Positions 16,374 through 24,255 of a DNA stretch of 44,774 nucleotides are shown in pieces (the stretch's first letter is position 1; each line of letters starts with the position of its first letter). The position numbers were made by a program, and so were the translations under genes. This DNA comes from JBCCGE01 sp039029455 (GTDB lineage: Bacteria > Pseudomonadota > Gammaproteobacteria > Arenicellales > Poriferihabitantaceae). The notes under the pieces are model-generated. The model saw only the letters and a list, made by a program, of their open reading frames with translations. It was not told the DNA's origin and searched no databases. The stretch lies in the NCBI GenBank assembly GCA_039029455.1, contig JBCCGE010000020.1, positions 1-44,774 on the forward strand, written 5' to 3'.

Positions 16374-16715
16374 ATGACGAAAATAGTCTATTTAGTTGTT
16401 CTATGTGTCGTGGGTGGAGCCTGCTTTCTTCTTGGGGAAAGGTCGGGAGAGGAAAAGTGGATTAAAACTAATTGGGATATCTCAGCCCGACGTGCTTTAA
16501 ATGACGGGTCTTTAAGGTTGAGTACTCTGTCTGATTTGCGAGATCAGAATATAGAAAAGACAATATTAAGACTCGAAGGATTACTTGGTGTCGATGAGGC
16601 CTCGATAGAACTGTACTTCGATGAACAGGAATTACTATCCCGTGAGGTGATTGAATATAAAGAGGAGTTTGAAATCGCTCTACAAGAATATAGGAATAGA
16701 GATGATGTTGATTAA
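16374..16715 (+). CDS. Cassette-borne small membrane-anchored protein of unknown function
   Basis: The 113-residue protein has one N-terminal hydrophobic helix (about residues 4-21), then a charged, Glu-rich cytoplasmic or periplasmic part likely to be helical. A good ribosome binding site (TAGGAG) precedes the ATG. It fills the third cassette, between attC 2 and attC 3. No family is recognised. Confidence 0.65.
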   Translation: MTKIVYLVVLCVVGGACFLLGERSGEEKWIKTNWDISARRALNDGSLRLSTLSDLRDQNIEKTILRLEGLLGVDEASIELYFDEQELLSREVIEYKEEFEIALQEYRNRDDVD

Positions 16716-16717
16716 TC

Positions 16718-16775
16718 CTATAACAAGAAAACTAAATTGCGCACGACTTTGTCGGCGCTTGTTTAGACGTTAGGT
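16718..16775 (+). repeat. Integron attC recombination site 3
   Basis: The inverse core CTATAAC and core GTTAGGT (a full GTTRRRY match) bound the site. The central stem GCGCACGAC-ttt-GTCGGCGC pairs except for one unpaired A, the kind of extrahelical base that attC sites use for strand choice. The flanking phrases TAACAAG and TTAGACGTTA match sites 1 and 2. Confidence 0.8.
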
Positions 16776-16781
16776 GTCCGT

Positions 16782-17033
16782 ATGGAAAGTAACTTAATTC
16801 AAAAGGGATGGCTAAAACGTGTTGTAAAAATACCCGGAACCGATGAAACCATTACTTATAGTGGTAGAGGTCTAGGTACTGAGAAGTGCATAGTGTCTGG
16901 AGAAGAGTTCGTGTCTCAATCAGAGTTTGGTTGGTTTGTTCCCGAGTTTGACTTTAACCACAATAATATGAATTTTATCGTGCAAGCTCGAATATGGCCT
17001 TGGCCTTGGTTAAGCTTACGCTCACTAGAGGTT
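16782..17033 (+). pseudogene. Cassette gene interrupted by an IS element (5' part)
   Basis: This is the first 84 codons of the fourth cassette gene, starting at ATG 16782, 6 bp after attC 3. The reading frame is cut at 17033 by the insertion sequence; the next residues in frame are IS-encoded. The protein has a WPWPW stretch near the break and no recognised domain. Joining across the IS and removing one copy of GTT keeps the frame open into 18274-18456. Confidence 0.6.
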
Positions 17034-17067
17034 TGGTATGCCCCTAGAAAAGTAGACACCTGGCAGC
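17034..17067. repeat. IS3-family left inverted repeat
   Basis: The first 14 bases (TGGTATGCCCCTAG) are exactly complementary to the last 14 of the element. The internal GTAGACA and TGGCAGC blocks also match. Confidence 0.9.
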
Positions 17068-17100
17068 GTTAAAATTAACGCAAACAAGAGGTGTTTTACA

Positions 17101-17394
17101 ATGAGTGGAAAGCGGTACAGCGAAGAGTTCAAGATTGAAGCCGTGAGACAAGTCACACAACGTGGTTACTCCGTATCAGATGTCTCGTCGAGGCTTGGGA
17201 TCACAACAAAAAGTCTCTACGATTGGATCAAGAGGTATGGTGATCAGGATTTAACTCACCAGGAACTAACTACCCAGCAGGCAGAAAACAGGCGACTGAA
17301 AGCTGAGTTGCGTCGGGTGACCGAAGAGAGGGATATATTAAAGGAGGCCGCGGCGTACTTTGCCGGGGAGTCAAGGAAAAGTACGCGTTCATAA
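17101..17394 (+). CDS. IS3-family transposase OrfA
   Basis: The 97-residue protein begins with the IS3/IS911 helix-turn-helix (SEEFKIEAVRQV... SSRLGITTKSLYDWIK, about residues 7-45). A leucine-zipper-like helix (about 58-85, ELRRVTEERDILKEAA) follows. Its 3' end holds AAAAG (17377-17381) followed by a stop; a -1 slip there would enter the orfB frame (EKYAFIKSR...), giving the OrfAB fusion transposase. A ribosome binding site (AGAGG) lies upstream of the ATG. Confidence 0.92.
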   Translation: MSGKRYSEEFKIEAVRQVTQRGYSVSDVSSRLGITTKSLYDWIKRYGDQDLTHQELTTQQAENRRLKAELRRVTEERDILKEAAAYFAGESRKSTRS

Positions 17395-17426
17395 AGTCAC
17401 GGCTCCCCCGGTATTCGATCAGTGCC

Positions 17427-18260
17427 ATGTGTCGAGTGTTTGAGATTCACCGAAGCGGTTTTCACGCATGGATAAACTGCCCAAAGAGCGATCGACAGAT
17501 AGAAGACGAGCGTCTGTTGGGGAAGATCAAGCAGTTCTGGTTGGAAAGCGGTTGTGTCTACGGTTACCGGAATATCACCACCGACATGAAAGAGTCGGGT
17601 GAAATCTGCGGTAAGAATCGAATACATCGAATCATGCGCTTAGCCGGTATCCAGTCGAACCGGGGCTATAAGCGCCATCCCGGGTTCAAAGGTGGGAAGC
17701 CGGCCCATGTCGCGCCAAACGCTCTGAATCGAGAATTTACTGCTGAAGAGCCAAATCAGACCTGGGTCACGGATTTTACGTTTATCCGCACTTATGAGGG
17801 TTGGCTGTATCTGTGTGTCGTTCTGGATCTATTCTCGCGCCAGGTGATTGGTTGGAGTATGACCCATCGGCCCCAATCAGAGCTCGTGATCAACGCTCTG
17901 TTGATGGCGGTGTGGAGACGACAGCCCAACAACAAGGTACTGGTACATTCCGATCAGGGTGTCCAATATACATCTGATGATTGGCAAAGATTCCTGAAAG
18001 ACAACAATCTACAAATCAGTATGAGTCGCAGAGGAAACTGTCACGACAACGCGGTGGCTGAGAGTTTCTTCTCGTTACTGAAAACGGAACGAATCAAGCG
18101 TCAGATCTACAAAACCCGCAGCGATGCAAGAGCCGATATCTTCAACTACATTGAGATGTTCTACAATCCAAAACGACGGCATGGTGCCAATGATCGGTTG
18201 TCGCCTATGGAATACGAAAAAAGATATTATCGTGAAGCTGCCAACTGTCTACGAAACTAG
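17427..18260 (+). CDS. IS3-family transposase OrfB (integrase core)
   Basis: The 277-residue protein has the retroviral-type integrase core: an HTH_21 segment (about residues 30-75) and DDE residues in WVTDFTF, HSDQGVQY and AVAESFFS. The terminal phrase YNPKRRHGANDRLSPMEYE is typical of the family. The ATG at 17427 is conventional; the functional product is probably OrfAB made by -1 frameshifting. The stop lies within the right inverted repeat. Confidence 0.93.
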   Translation: MCRVFEIHRSGFHAWINCPKSDRQIEDERLLGKIKQFWLESGCVYGYRNITTDMKESGEICGKNRIHRIMRLAGIQSNRGYKRHPGFKGGKPAHVAPNALNREFTAEEPNQTWVTDFTFIRTYEGWLYLCVVLDLFSRQVIGWSMTHRPQSELVINALLMAVWRRQPNNKVLVHSDQGVQYTSDDWQRFLKDNNLQISMSRRGNCHDNAVAESFFSLLKTERIKRQIYKTRSDARADIFNYIEMFYNPKRRHGANDRLSPMEYEKRYYREAANCLRN

Positions 18261-18270
18261 GGGCATACCA
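18237..18270. repeat. IS3-family right inverted repeat
   Basis: This pairs with 17034-17067. It ends CTAGGGGCATACCA and is followed by the GTT target duplicate. Confidence 0.9.
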
Positions 18271-18456
18271 GTTCTTTGTCCAACGATGAATTTTCATCAG
18301 AAGGGGCGTCATGCTCGGTCTGGGAATTTGGGTGCGGTAGTCAGTAAAGTTATGCTCTCAACATTGTTTGCAATTAGAACTCAGGCAGTTTCCTTTGCTA
18401 GAGAACAACAGTCATTCGCGAACAGCACCCATACCTCAACTGTTGGGACGCCTTAG
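18271..18456 (+). pseudogene. Cassette gene interrupted by an IS element (3' part)
   Basis: After removal of the IS and one GTT, the frame of the gene starting at 16782 continues here for about 61 codons to a TAG at 18454-18456. The translated tail (LCPTMNFHQKG...) shows no recognised domain. No attC is recognised downstream, so this stretch may be the true 3' end of the cassette or unrelated DNA that happens to stay open. Confidence 0.4.
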
Positions 18457-18495
18457 AACACCAGGAAAGAAAGCCGGCGATCCATCACCTCGACA

Positions 18496-19485
18496 CTAAT
18501 TACAAGTCGAGCTGAGAGTTCCTCCAGAACCATCATCATTGAACGTACAAGAATAATTTGTCCCTGATACAGCGCCTCCGGTCAAAGTAGAATGCGAAAC
18601 GTTAACAACTACGCTCGTATTGGTCACGAAAATAGAGTTAGATCCTCCTTCAATATAGCTGTGGCGGATTTTTGTGGAGGCATTCCCGGTGATGTAAACG
18701 CCAGCTCCTTCAGAAATGACGGTAACACCATCTAGTTTAACGAATTTGGGAGTAGAAGCTGCCGTGGTGGAATCATATACACCTCTATTTAAACTCGAGC
18801 CATTGGTGACCTCAACTATAGTGTTTCGTGCTGCTGTATTAGAAACGCGGTTACGAAGACCGTAATTGCGATAGGTCCCGTCTACCACAATATATGAGTC
18901 TTCGATAACAATATCACTTCGTTCAGAATAGATGCCACGTGAAGAATTGGTGGGCGTTCCTCCGACAACAACTGATACGTTTTTCACCAATGCCGTGTAT
19001 GAACTGACAAGATAAGCCATGATTCCTACGATATAGTCATCGGCGGTCGTGGTAGCGGTATTCTCAACAGTCAGATTGCTCAGTGTGGTGTGCGATGCGA
19101 GCAGAATTACGCCGTTGTCTGCGTAATCAGGATCACCGCTATTACCAGTAACGCTACCCCTTACTATGGTTTCTTTAACTCCGCTGCCGCTGATGCTCAC
19201 ATAGGGTTTCATTACGACGTGGGGATCTACTGTGTATATTCCCGGTCCAATAACAATTAAATAAGGGTTACTAGCACTGGCATCCGTAATGGAGGCGATC
19301 GCAGCATTGGGATCGGTGAAATCTCCGTTTTGTTTGGCAACAGTAACGATGTTCTGCAACGGTTCGAAATCGCCTCCTCCTAACGGCACTACTACAACTC
19401 TAGATTGTGCGAATGCATTCCCAATGCTAAGAACTCCGAAAATAATCGCTAAACCGAAAACACGAGCTTTTACCAACTTCATCAC
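18496..19485 (-). CDS. Secreted right-handed beta-helix-like protein
   Basis: The 329-residue protein has a clear signal peptide ending NAFAQ (about residue 27), then SRVVVVPLGG. Residues about 75-310 read as short repeated strands (GPGIYTV, MKPYVSISGSG, HTTLSNLTVENT, SDIVIEDSYIV, RHSYIEGGSNSIF, VSHSTLTGG) in the style of pectate-lyase-type parallel beta helices. Such proteins bind or degrade polysaccharides or serve as surface proteins; no catalytic residues are evident. It shares its N-terminus with the next upstream gene. The low GC and island location suggest transfer. Confidence 0.72.
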   Translation of the reverse strand: MMKLVKARVFGLAIIFGVLSIGNAFAQSRVVVVPLGGGDFEPLQNIVTVAKQNGDFTDPNAAIASITDASASNPYLIVIGPGIYTVDPHVVMKPYVSISGSGVKETIVRGSVTGNSGDPDYADNGVILLASHTTLSNLTVENTATTTADDYIVGIMAYLVSSYTALVKNVSVVVGGTPTNSSRGIYSERSDIVIEDSYIVVDGTYRNYGLRNRVSNTAARNTIVEVTNGSSLNRGVYDSTTAASTPKFVKLDGVTVISEGAGVYITGNASTKIRHSYIEGGSNSIFVTNTSVVVNVSHSTLTGGAVSGTNYSCTFNDDGSGGTLSSTCN

Positions 19486-19548
19486 TTCTAACCTTCATTT
19501 GCTTTTGATAAAAAAATTATACAGTGTTACTTCTAAACTGTCCGTAGG

Positions 19549-19956
19549 CTATGCCTCATCGACCTCGGCGCAGATGGCGTAGGCAGTTAACGTTACGTCC
19601 CTCGCAAAAGCAGAATTATTGCGGAAAATAGATATCCACCTTCCATCATTAATTGGATAGCTCTCAAACAACGAAACAGTGCTGGTGATAGCCTCTGAGA
19701 CGGAACCCCCTCCTCCAAGCAAGCTCTTTTCACCTTCTGCACCAGGGCAAAATGCTTCCACAAGTCTTGTTTGACCCGGATCTAACGTTATACCTCCTGT
19801 GCTGCTCACGACACGCACATAGCCCTTAATTCCTGATTTTTCCTCCCCACCCAAAGGCACCACCACAACCTTATTCTGAGCAAACGTATATCCAATGCTC
19901 AGTAACGCCAGAAAGATAGCCAGAACGGATGTACGCGCTTTTACTGCTTGAATCAT
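19549..19956 (-). CDS. Small secreted protein paired with the beta-helix gene
   Basis: The 135-residue protein has a signal peptide ending YTFAQ (about residue 27) followed by NKVVVVPLGG, the same opening as its downstream neighbour. The mature part (about 100 residues) has a single predicted beta-rich domain with one cysteine pair and no recognised family. The start at 19956 is chosen because GAGAGGG lies 7 bp upstream; a longer frame would add 18 residues. It probably co-transcribes with the beta-helix gene 63 bp downstream. Confidence 0.7.
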   Translation of the reverse strand: MIQAVKARTSVLAIFLALLSIGYTFAQNKVVVVPLGGEEKSGIKGYVRVVSSTGGITLDPGQTRLVEAFCPGAEGEKSLLGGGGSVSEAITSTVSLFESYPINDGRWISIFRNNSAFARDVTLTAYAICAEVDEA

Positions 19957-20065
19957 TTTGAAACCCTCTCTTTGTCGATTCCAAAATAGTACACCAGCCG
20001 GCTTAGGCACAGCGTTTGGAGTTCAAAAACATTACTTGAGTTTTGTTTATGTAGCTACGTGAACA

Positions 20066-20393
20066 TTGGTTAGTATCATCTTGACGGACTTATTGCACGA
20101 AGAGCTCGAGCAGCACCATCGATTACCAGGCAATAAACAACCGTTTGTCGCCGTTATTCGGAACACTTGGGGCAAGTCTTACACCGTCGATGGATTCGAA
20201 ACATCATGGCGAAAAGAAATGCTGAAAGCGATGGAATCAGGAGTGGTTTGTGTTCCATGACATCAGAACAAAGCACGCGACAGACGAAGACGAGGAAGGA
20301 TTGAACGCACAATTAGCGCTCGGTCATGCCGATGAAGCAAAAACAAAACGTTTTTTGCGCCATTCCCTGGACTGAAAGTTAACACGACTTGAT
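20066..20393 (+). pseudogene. Tyrosine recombinase (phage-type integrase) remnant
   Basis: Frame 1 (20066-20260) encodes KQPFVAVIRNTWGKSYTVDG followed by FETSWRKEMLKAM, like the core of a site-specific integrase. A frameshift near 20230 is needed to continue into EWFVFHDIRTKHATDEDEEG and LNAQLALGHADEA. There the HxxR (HDIR) and LGH motifs of the catalytic domain appear. A second shift in an A5 run at 20340-20344 would restore a typical ...TKRFLRHSLD ending. The N-terminal half and the nucleophile tyrosine are missing. It lies next to and points at the 3' end of tRNA-Thr, the usual integration target. Confidence 0.7.
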
Positions 20394-20465
20394 TTTACGC
20401 CGGGTGGAAGGTGGAAGATTCCGCAAAACGTAACAACCACCAGGTGATTGAAATAAAACGAAAAA

Positions 20466-20541
<76 letters not shown>

Positions 20542-20927
20542 ATGTGAGGGCCTTTGGCTGGACGGCGGATTATAGGTGGTTACCGTTAGGATTCAAATCA
20601 GATTATGGTCGGAATTTTGGTCAAAATTCGCTATTTAGGCACGGACGCTAAGGTATTTGTTACAAATTGAAACCGACCGCATCAGGTCGTTTCCATTACT
20701 ATACTCATCCTGACTGGGGGAGTTCTCCCTACGTGTATCCAGCACGGGCCAAATGACCTCAGAATTTGAAAAAACGACAGAAGTCGCGTCATTATAAAGC
20801 GCGAAATCTGATTGACAGGAACCGCGACTCGCAGATACTGGTGATCCTGAGACTGGTTGCGAAATCGGGGACTTTCGTCAAGCTGCAAAAACGGGTGGTG
20901 TAAACCTGAATAGATGCACTGTAAACC
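20542..20927. other. Intergenic region upstream of the pilus operon
   Basis: This 386-bp gene-free stretch separates tRNA-Thr from fimT. Apart from the promoter-like pair at 20812-20839 I see no gene, no clear sigma-54 site and no strong terminator. The minus-strand frame at 20682-20888 has no coding character. The tRNA-Thr promoter should lie at its left end on the minus strand. Confidence 0.5.
20812..20839 (+). promoter_or_regulatory. Candidate sigma-70 promoter for the pilus operon
   Basis: A perfect -35 TTGACA (20812-20817) is followed after 16 bp by GATACT (20834-20839), which matches four of six -10 positions. It lies about 90 bp before the fimT start. Confidence 0.4.
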
Positions 20928-21515
20928 ATGGTAAGTAATTCACCCATGCAAAAACCCAATATACCGAGTAATCAGTCAGGCTTCACCTTGGTGGAAGTCT
21001 TTCTGGTTGTCGTCATTATCGGCATTCTTGGAAGTTACGCCGTGCCGGCATTTCGAGAGTTCTTTGGTTCTGCGGAGATCACCCGGGCGCAGGACGAGCT
21101 GGCGAATACCCTGAGACTGGCTCGATCTTCTGCTCTGGGATATTCGAAGCCGGTTATTGTGTGTTCAAGCAGCGACGGCAACTCGTGCAAAACCACGAAC
21201 CAAACCGACTGGACAAGCGGCTGGATCGTTTTTCTGGATTGCAATGAAGACGGCGTTCGTGACGTCAACGATGCGACTAAAGAGTGCGACATGAATAATG
21301 ATGACGACACCTTAGACACAGAAGATGACACCGAGCAACTGGTTAAAAAACAGAGCGAGATGGAAATGACGCTGAGTGCAACTGTCGGAACCATTGAATT
21401 CGACGAGATTGGACGATTGGCCACTCCCGGAACCTTTACATTGACCAGTAGCAGTTTCGATGGCACTAAAACTGTCGCCGTAAACGGTTATGGACGCGTA
21501 ACCAAGAGTAATTAA
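20928..21515 (+). CDS. fimT: Type IV minor pilin, FimT/FimU (GspH) family
   Basis: The 195-residue prepilin has the PilD cleavage context QSG-FTLVEV (cut about residue 18-19, Glu at +5) and a hydrophobic helix LVVVIIGILGSYAVPAF. A GspH-type domain (AQDELANTLRLARSSAL) follows. Residues about 105-140 carry an acidic insertion (DCNEDGVRD, NNDDDTLDTEDD) that could bind calcium. It opens the fimT-pilV-pilW-pilX-pilY1-pilE operon, which primes pilus assembly in the inner membrane. An alternative ATG at 20946 would remove six residues. Confidence 0.88.
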   Translation: MVSNSPMQKPNIPSNQSGFTLVEVFLVVVIIGILGSYAVPAFREFFGSAEITRAQDELANTLRLARSSALGYSKPVIVCSSSDGNSCKTTNQTDWTSGWIVFLDCNEDGVRDVNDATKECDMNNDDDTLDTEDDTEQLVKKQSEMEMTLSATVGTIEFDEIGRLATPGTFTLTSSSFDGTKTVAVNGYGRVTKSN

Positions 21516-21523
21516 CCAGAATT

Positions 21524-22192
21524 GTGATTACATTAATCAAAAGCAAGCGAGGCGTTACCGCTAACGGATTCACTCTTATTGAAGTGATGGTAGCCCTTCT
21601 GATTTTATCTGGCGGCCTGCTGGGTGTGGCCTATCTGCAAACGTGGTCCCTGCAATTTGGACAGGAATCGTTTAATCGCTCACAGGTCCTGGCCCTTGGA
21701 AACCAGATGATCGACCGGATGTATGCGAATCAGATTTCGGCACTCGACCCGAATGACCGAGAGGAGGATTATCTGGACCCGGTCGATTTGGGCAGTGACA
21801 CCCCGTGCGATCCGATGATAGTGACTATTAGAAATGACGTCGTCTGTTTCGCCACCGATCTGGCGGAGACGTTGCCCGCAGGTAATTTTGAAATTGAAAC
21901 GGTCGATGCCGACAACATTGCCGGTGCCGAGAGCTTTCGCCTCACCGTTTTCTGGTCCGACAAAGGGTTAACACGACAAGCGGACAGAAGTCGCGAGGAC
22001 ATCGCTGACTTTTCTCTGGACGACCAGGCGTCCTGTAACAGTGAGGACAATCGAATCTGGTCGGATGATCTAAGCTGGCCGCAGATTGCCGGACATACAC
22101 CCACGACGCCAACGTGTCTGGTGTCCTACAGCTGGATGATTCAGGTTGTCGACCCCAACGAACTTGGGGTTAATCTGCAGGCCGCCAATTGA
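21524..22192 (+). CDS. pilV: Type IV pilus minor pilin PilV
   Basis: The 222-residue prepilin has cleavage at ANG-FTLIEV (about residue 16) and the helix MVALLILSGGLLGVAYLQ. The phrase LLGVAYLQ followed by SFNRSQVLALGNQMIDRM is typical of PilV. The start is GTG at 21524, 8 bp after fimT. PilV forms part of the minor pilin tip complex with PilW, PilX and PilY1. Confidence 0.87.
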   Translation: MITLIKSKRGVTANGFTLIEVMVALLILSGGLLGVAYLQTWSLQFGQESFNRSQVLALGNQMIDRMYANQISALDPNDREEDYLDPVDLGSDTPCDPMIVTIRNDVVCFATDLAETLPAGNFEIETVDADNIAGAESFRLTVFWSDKGLTRQADRSREDIADFSLDDQASCNSEDNRIWSDDLSWPQIAGHTPTTPTCLVSYSWMIQVVDPNELGVNLQAAN

Positions 22193-22211
22193 GTTTTCAC
22201 GGGACGGGCAG

Positions 22212-23312
22212 ATGCATCAAGAATCACCACTCATGACAACAAAACTTCCACACAAAAATTGCTTTGCTGCGCGCAGGATTGCAGGTTTCACACTGATAGA
22301 ACTTATGATTGCGCTGCTTGTGAGCCTCATCATTCTGGGCGCATTGAGCGTAGTGTATTCCAGCGCATTCAGAACCAACCGGTTCCAGGATGGCCTGCAG
22401 CGTCTCAACGAAAACGGCCGATACGCACTCGAACTGATGGCGAGAGACATACGTATGGCCGGATACTACGGCTGTGCTGAAGACAAAGATCCGATGGACG
22501 CTGCGGGCCCTGTGTTCTCTGGAGTAACGACCGCCGGCGGTAATTCTGCGTTTGTTACCATGCCAATCCATGGGTTCGAGCATTCGACCTCAGGTGCGAA
22601 TGCTGTGTGGCACCCAACCGATATTGATTACGAAGCCAATCCTGTAGCGGCAACAAACAGCGACGCTATTATTGTTCGGTTATCGCAACCGCTGAACACC
22701 AGTTCCGGAAACAGTGCAGAAGTAAGCTCCAACATGGGGTCGACTCTCTCAGCAATCTCCGTTGATGATGCTTCGGAAGTGTCAGCTGGTGATCCAATGA
22801 TTATCGGAAACTGTGAGAACGCAGACATCTTCATAGCAACAGCAGTCGCTGGAAACTCGATAACTCATCAAACCGTGGTCACACCTACGGATGGACTCGA
22901 AAATGCTGCTGACTCACTTACTGCTGCATACGAGACTAACGCAGACATTTACAATTTTTTCTCGATTCGCTACGACGTTCAGGCCGACAACAGCAACGGC
23001 GGCATTCCTACGTTATATCGCAAGGTGAACATGGCAAATCCCGAACCACTGGTACCCGGTGTTGAAAACATGCAAATCCTGTATGGCGAGGATACAGGGG
23101 GCCGTGAGAGCCCAGATGTTTACCGGAGTGCTGCAGACGTTGTTAACTGGCCGCTGGTTCGAACCGTAAAAATCGCATTGCTGCTGCGAACCGAGGATGA
23201 ATTTGGAGATGAAGCTCTGGACGGCTCTGAAGCATCGACGTACGACCTGGCGGGATTCAGTTTCGCCGACGATACACTCGCGTGCGACGTCGTGTCTTTG
23301 AAACCACTGTAA
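22212..23312 (+). CDS. pilW: Type IV pilus minor pilin PilW
   Basis: The protein is 366 residues from the ATG at 22212 (an ATG at 22233 is also possible; the longer frame from 22146 overlaps pilV and is unlikely). The prepilin site is IAG-FTLIEL, followed by the helix MIALLVSLIILGALSVVYSSA and the PilW phrase LNENGRYALELMARDIRMAGYYGC. The central half is rich in Asn/Ser/Asp and variable, as expected for a surface-exposed tip subunit. Confidence 0.88.
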   Translation: MHQESPLMTTKLPHKNCFAARRIAGFTLIELMIALLVSLIILGALSVVYSSAFRTNRFQDGLQRLNENGRYALELMARDIRMAGYYGCAEDKDPMDAAGPVFSGVTTAGGNSAFVTMPIHGFEHSTSGANAVWHPTDIDYEANPVAATNSDAIIVRLSQPLNTSSGNSAEVSSNMGSTLSAISVDDASEVSAGDPMIIGNCENADIFIATAVAGNSITHQTVVTPTDGLENAADSLTAAYETNADIYNFFSIRYDVQADNSNGGIPTLYRKVNMANPEPLVPGVENMQILYGEDTGGRESPDVYRSAADVVNWPLVRTVKIALLLRTEDEFGDEALDGSEASTYDLAGFSFADDTLACDVVSLKPL

Positions 23313-23342
23313 ACGTCCGTAACAGCTACTAGGATTTTTCAG

Positions 23343-23834
23343 ATGATTCGAAATGTACAAACCATAGGGCGTAGAGGTCAGCAGTCAGGTATTGCGCTGG
23401 CGATTTCAATCGTTTTCCTTTTGCTGTTAAGCATCGCAGGTGTTACTGCTATTCAGAACAGCACGTTTGAGCAGCGCATGACAACAAACATGCAGCATAT
23501 GACTCATGCATTCCACTATGCCGAGTCGGGTCTGGCCAAAGCCGTACAGAATCCGCAGCTGAACAGCTCTCAGTACACCTTTGCCAATGCTTTGGAGGAA
23601 GATCTTTGTGAAAACTCGTCGGGGACAGCCACCGACTGTGCTGACGCAAGTTCGGGTAACGCCTCCACAAAAGCCTATTACGAAGGTCAGGGCAAAAAGC
23701 CACCTATAAATTTCAGTTTGGACGCAGGGTTTGCCAATCACTATTTTGAAGTGACCAGCACAGGGCGATCAGGCAAAGCTGTTTCTACTCACCGTCAGGG
23801 CCTTTTTCTGGTCGGGCCCGGTGGGGATCAATAA
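23343..23834 (+). CDS. pilX: Type IV pilus assembly protein PilX
   Basis: The 163-residue protein has the PilX N-terminal pattern QQSGIALAISIVFLLLLSIA, then the helix IQNSTFEQRMTTNMQHMTHAF, then YAESGLAKA, the characteristic PilX family opening. It lacks the FTL(I/V)E motif of ordinary prepilins but keeps the Gly at -1. It begins 30 bp after pilW. Confidence 0.88.
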   Translation: MIRNVQTIGRRGQQSGIALAISIVFLLLLSIAGVTAIQNSTFEQRMTTNMQHMTHAFHYAESGLAKAVQNPQLNSSQYTFANALEEDLCENSSGTATDCADASSGNASTKAYYEGQGKKPPINFSLDAGFANHYFEVTSTGRSGKAVSTHRQGLFLVGPGGDQ

Positions 23835-23843
23835 GCACGAGGT

Positions 23844-24251
23844 ATGAGCACCATGAAATCCATGATTTTGCACACAATCGCCAAACTGGCATCGCGCGTC
23901 ATCATCATTTTACCGATAGTTGTATTTGGGGCTACTCTCACCGCAGTGAGTCCGATCAGCATTGGTCACGCAGCTCCAGCAAAAATGAAGTCCCTGGAGA
24001 CACCGCTCGAGGCCACCAGGGTGTTGCGATATCGCGTCAATCGTGGAGGCAGTGGACGCATTGTGCTCACATGCTTCGCGAACGGTTGCAGCAATGACCG
24101 AATTCGGTTGTTAATAACGCCCGAAACCCGAATTTTTGTGAACAATCGTCTAGTCAATCCAGCTCGGTTTTCGCCGCGGCGTCGTGATCTGACATCTGCA
24201 TTCTATCTCGCCGGAGACGGCGTGCTTAACCGCCTGTTTGTAAAGAGGTAA
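23844..24251 (+). CDS. Small exported protein of unknown function between pilX and pilY1
   Basis: The 135-residue protein has an N-terminal hydrophobic stretch (about residues 18-42) ending in an AHAAPA-like signal peptidase site (IGHAAPA). The mature part is strongly basic and about 90 residues long (RVLRYRVNRGGSGRIVLTC, RRRDLTSAFYLAGDG). I do not recognise it as PilY2 or any pilus gene. It lies 9 bp after pilX and 4 bp before pilY1, so it is in the operon and probably acts in or on the pilus tip complex. Confidence 0.65.
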   Translation: MSTMKSMILHTIAKLASRVIIILPIVVFGATLTAVSPISIGHAAPAKMKSLETPLEATRVLRYRVNRGGSGRIVLTCFANGCSNDRIRLLITPETRIFVNNRLVNPARFSPRRRDLTSAFYLAGDGVLNRLFVKR

Positions 24252-24255
24252 GGCC

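Larger units (their letters stand above)
17034..18270 (+). mobile_element. IS3-family insertion sequence, intact
   Basis: This 1237-bp element has 34-bp imperfect terminal inverted repeats (17034-17067 and 18237-18270) that agree at about 28 positions and begin TGGTATGCCCCTAG. It is flanked by a direct 3-bp duplication, GTT (17031-17033 and 18271-18273). It encodes overlapping-frame orfA and orfB with the IS3 arrangement. Both frames are open and both ends intact, so it may still be active or has only recently landed. Confidence 0.93.

Noticed and set aside
15739..16775. The spaced hairpin repeats as a CRISPR array or REP cluster
   Set aside because: Spacing is several hundred bases with genes between, ends fit attC core consensus, and centres differ in sequence while keeping the fold.
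18271..18456. A fourth attC site after the IS (GTCCAAC at about 18278 and GTTATGC at about 18349)
   Set aside because: The putative core boxes are present by chance-level matches, and no paired central stem could be drawn between them.
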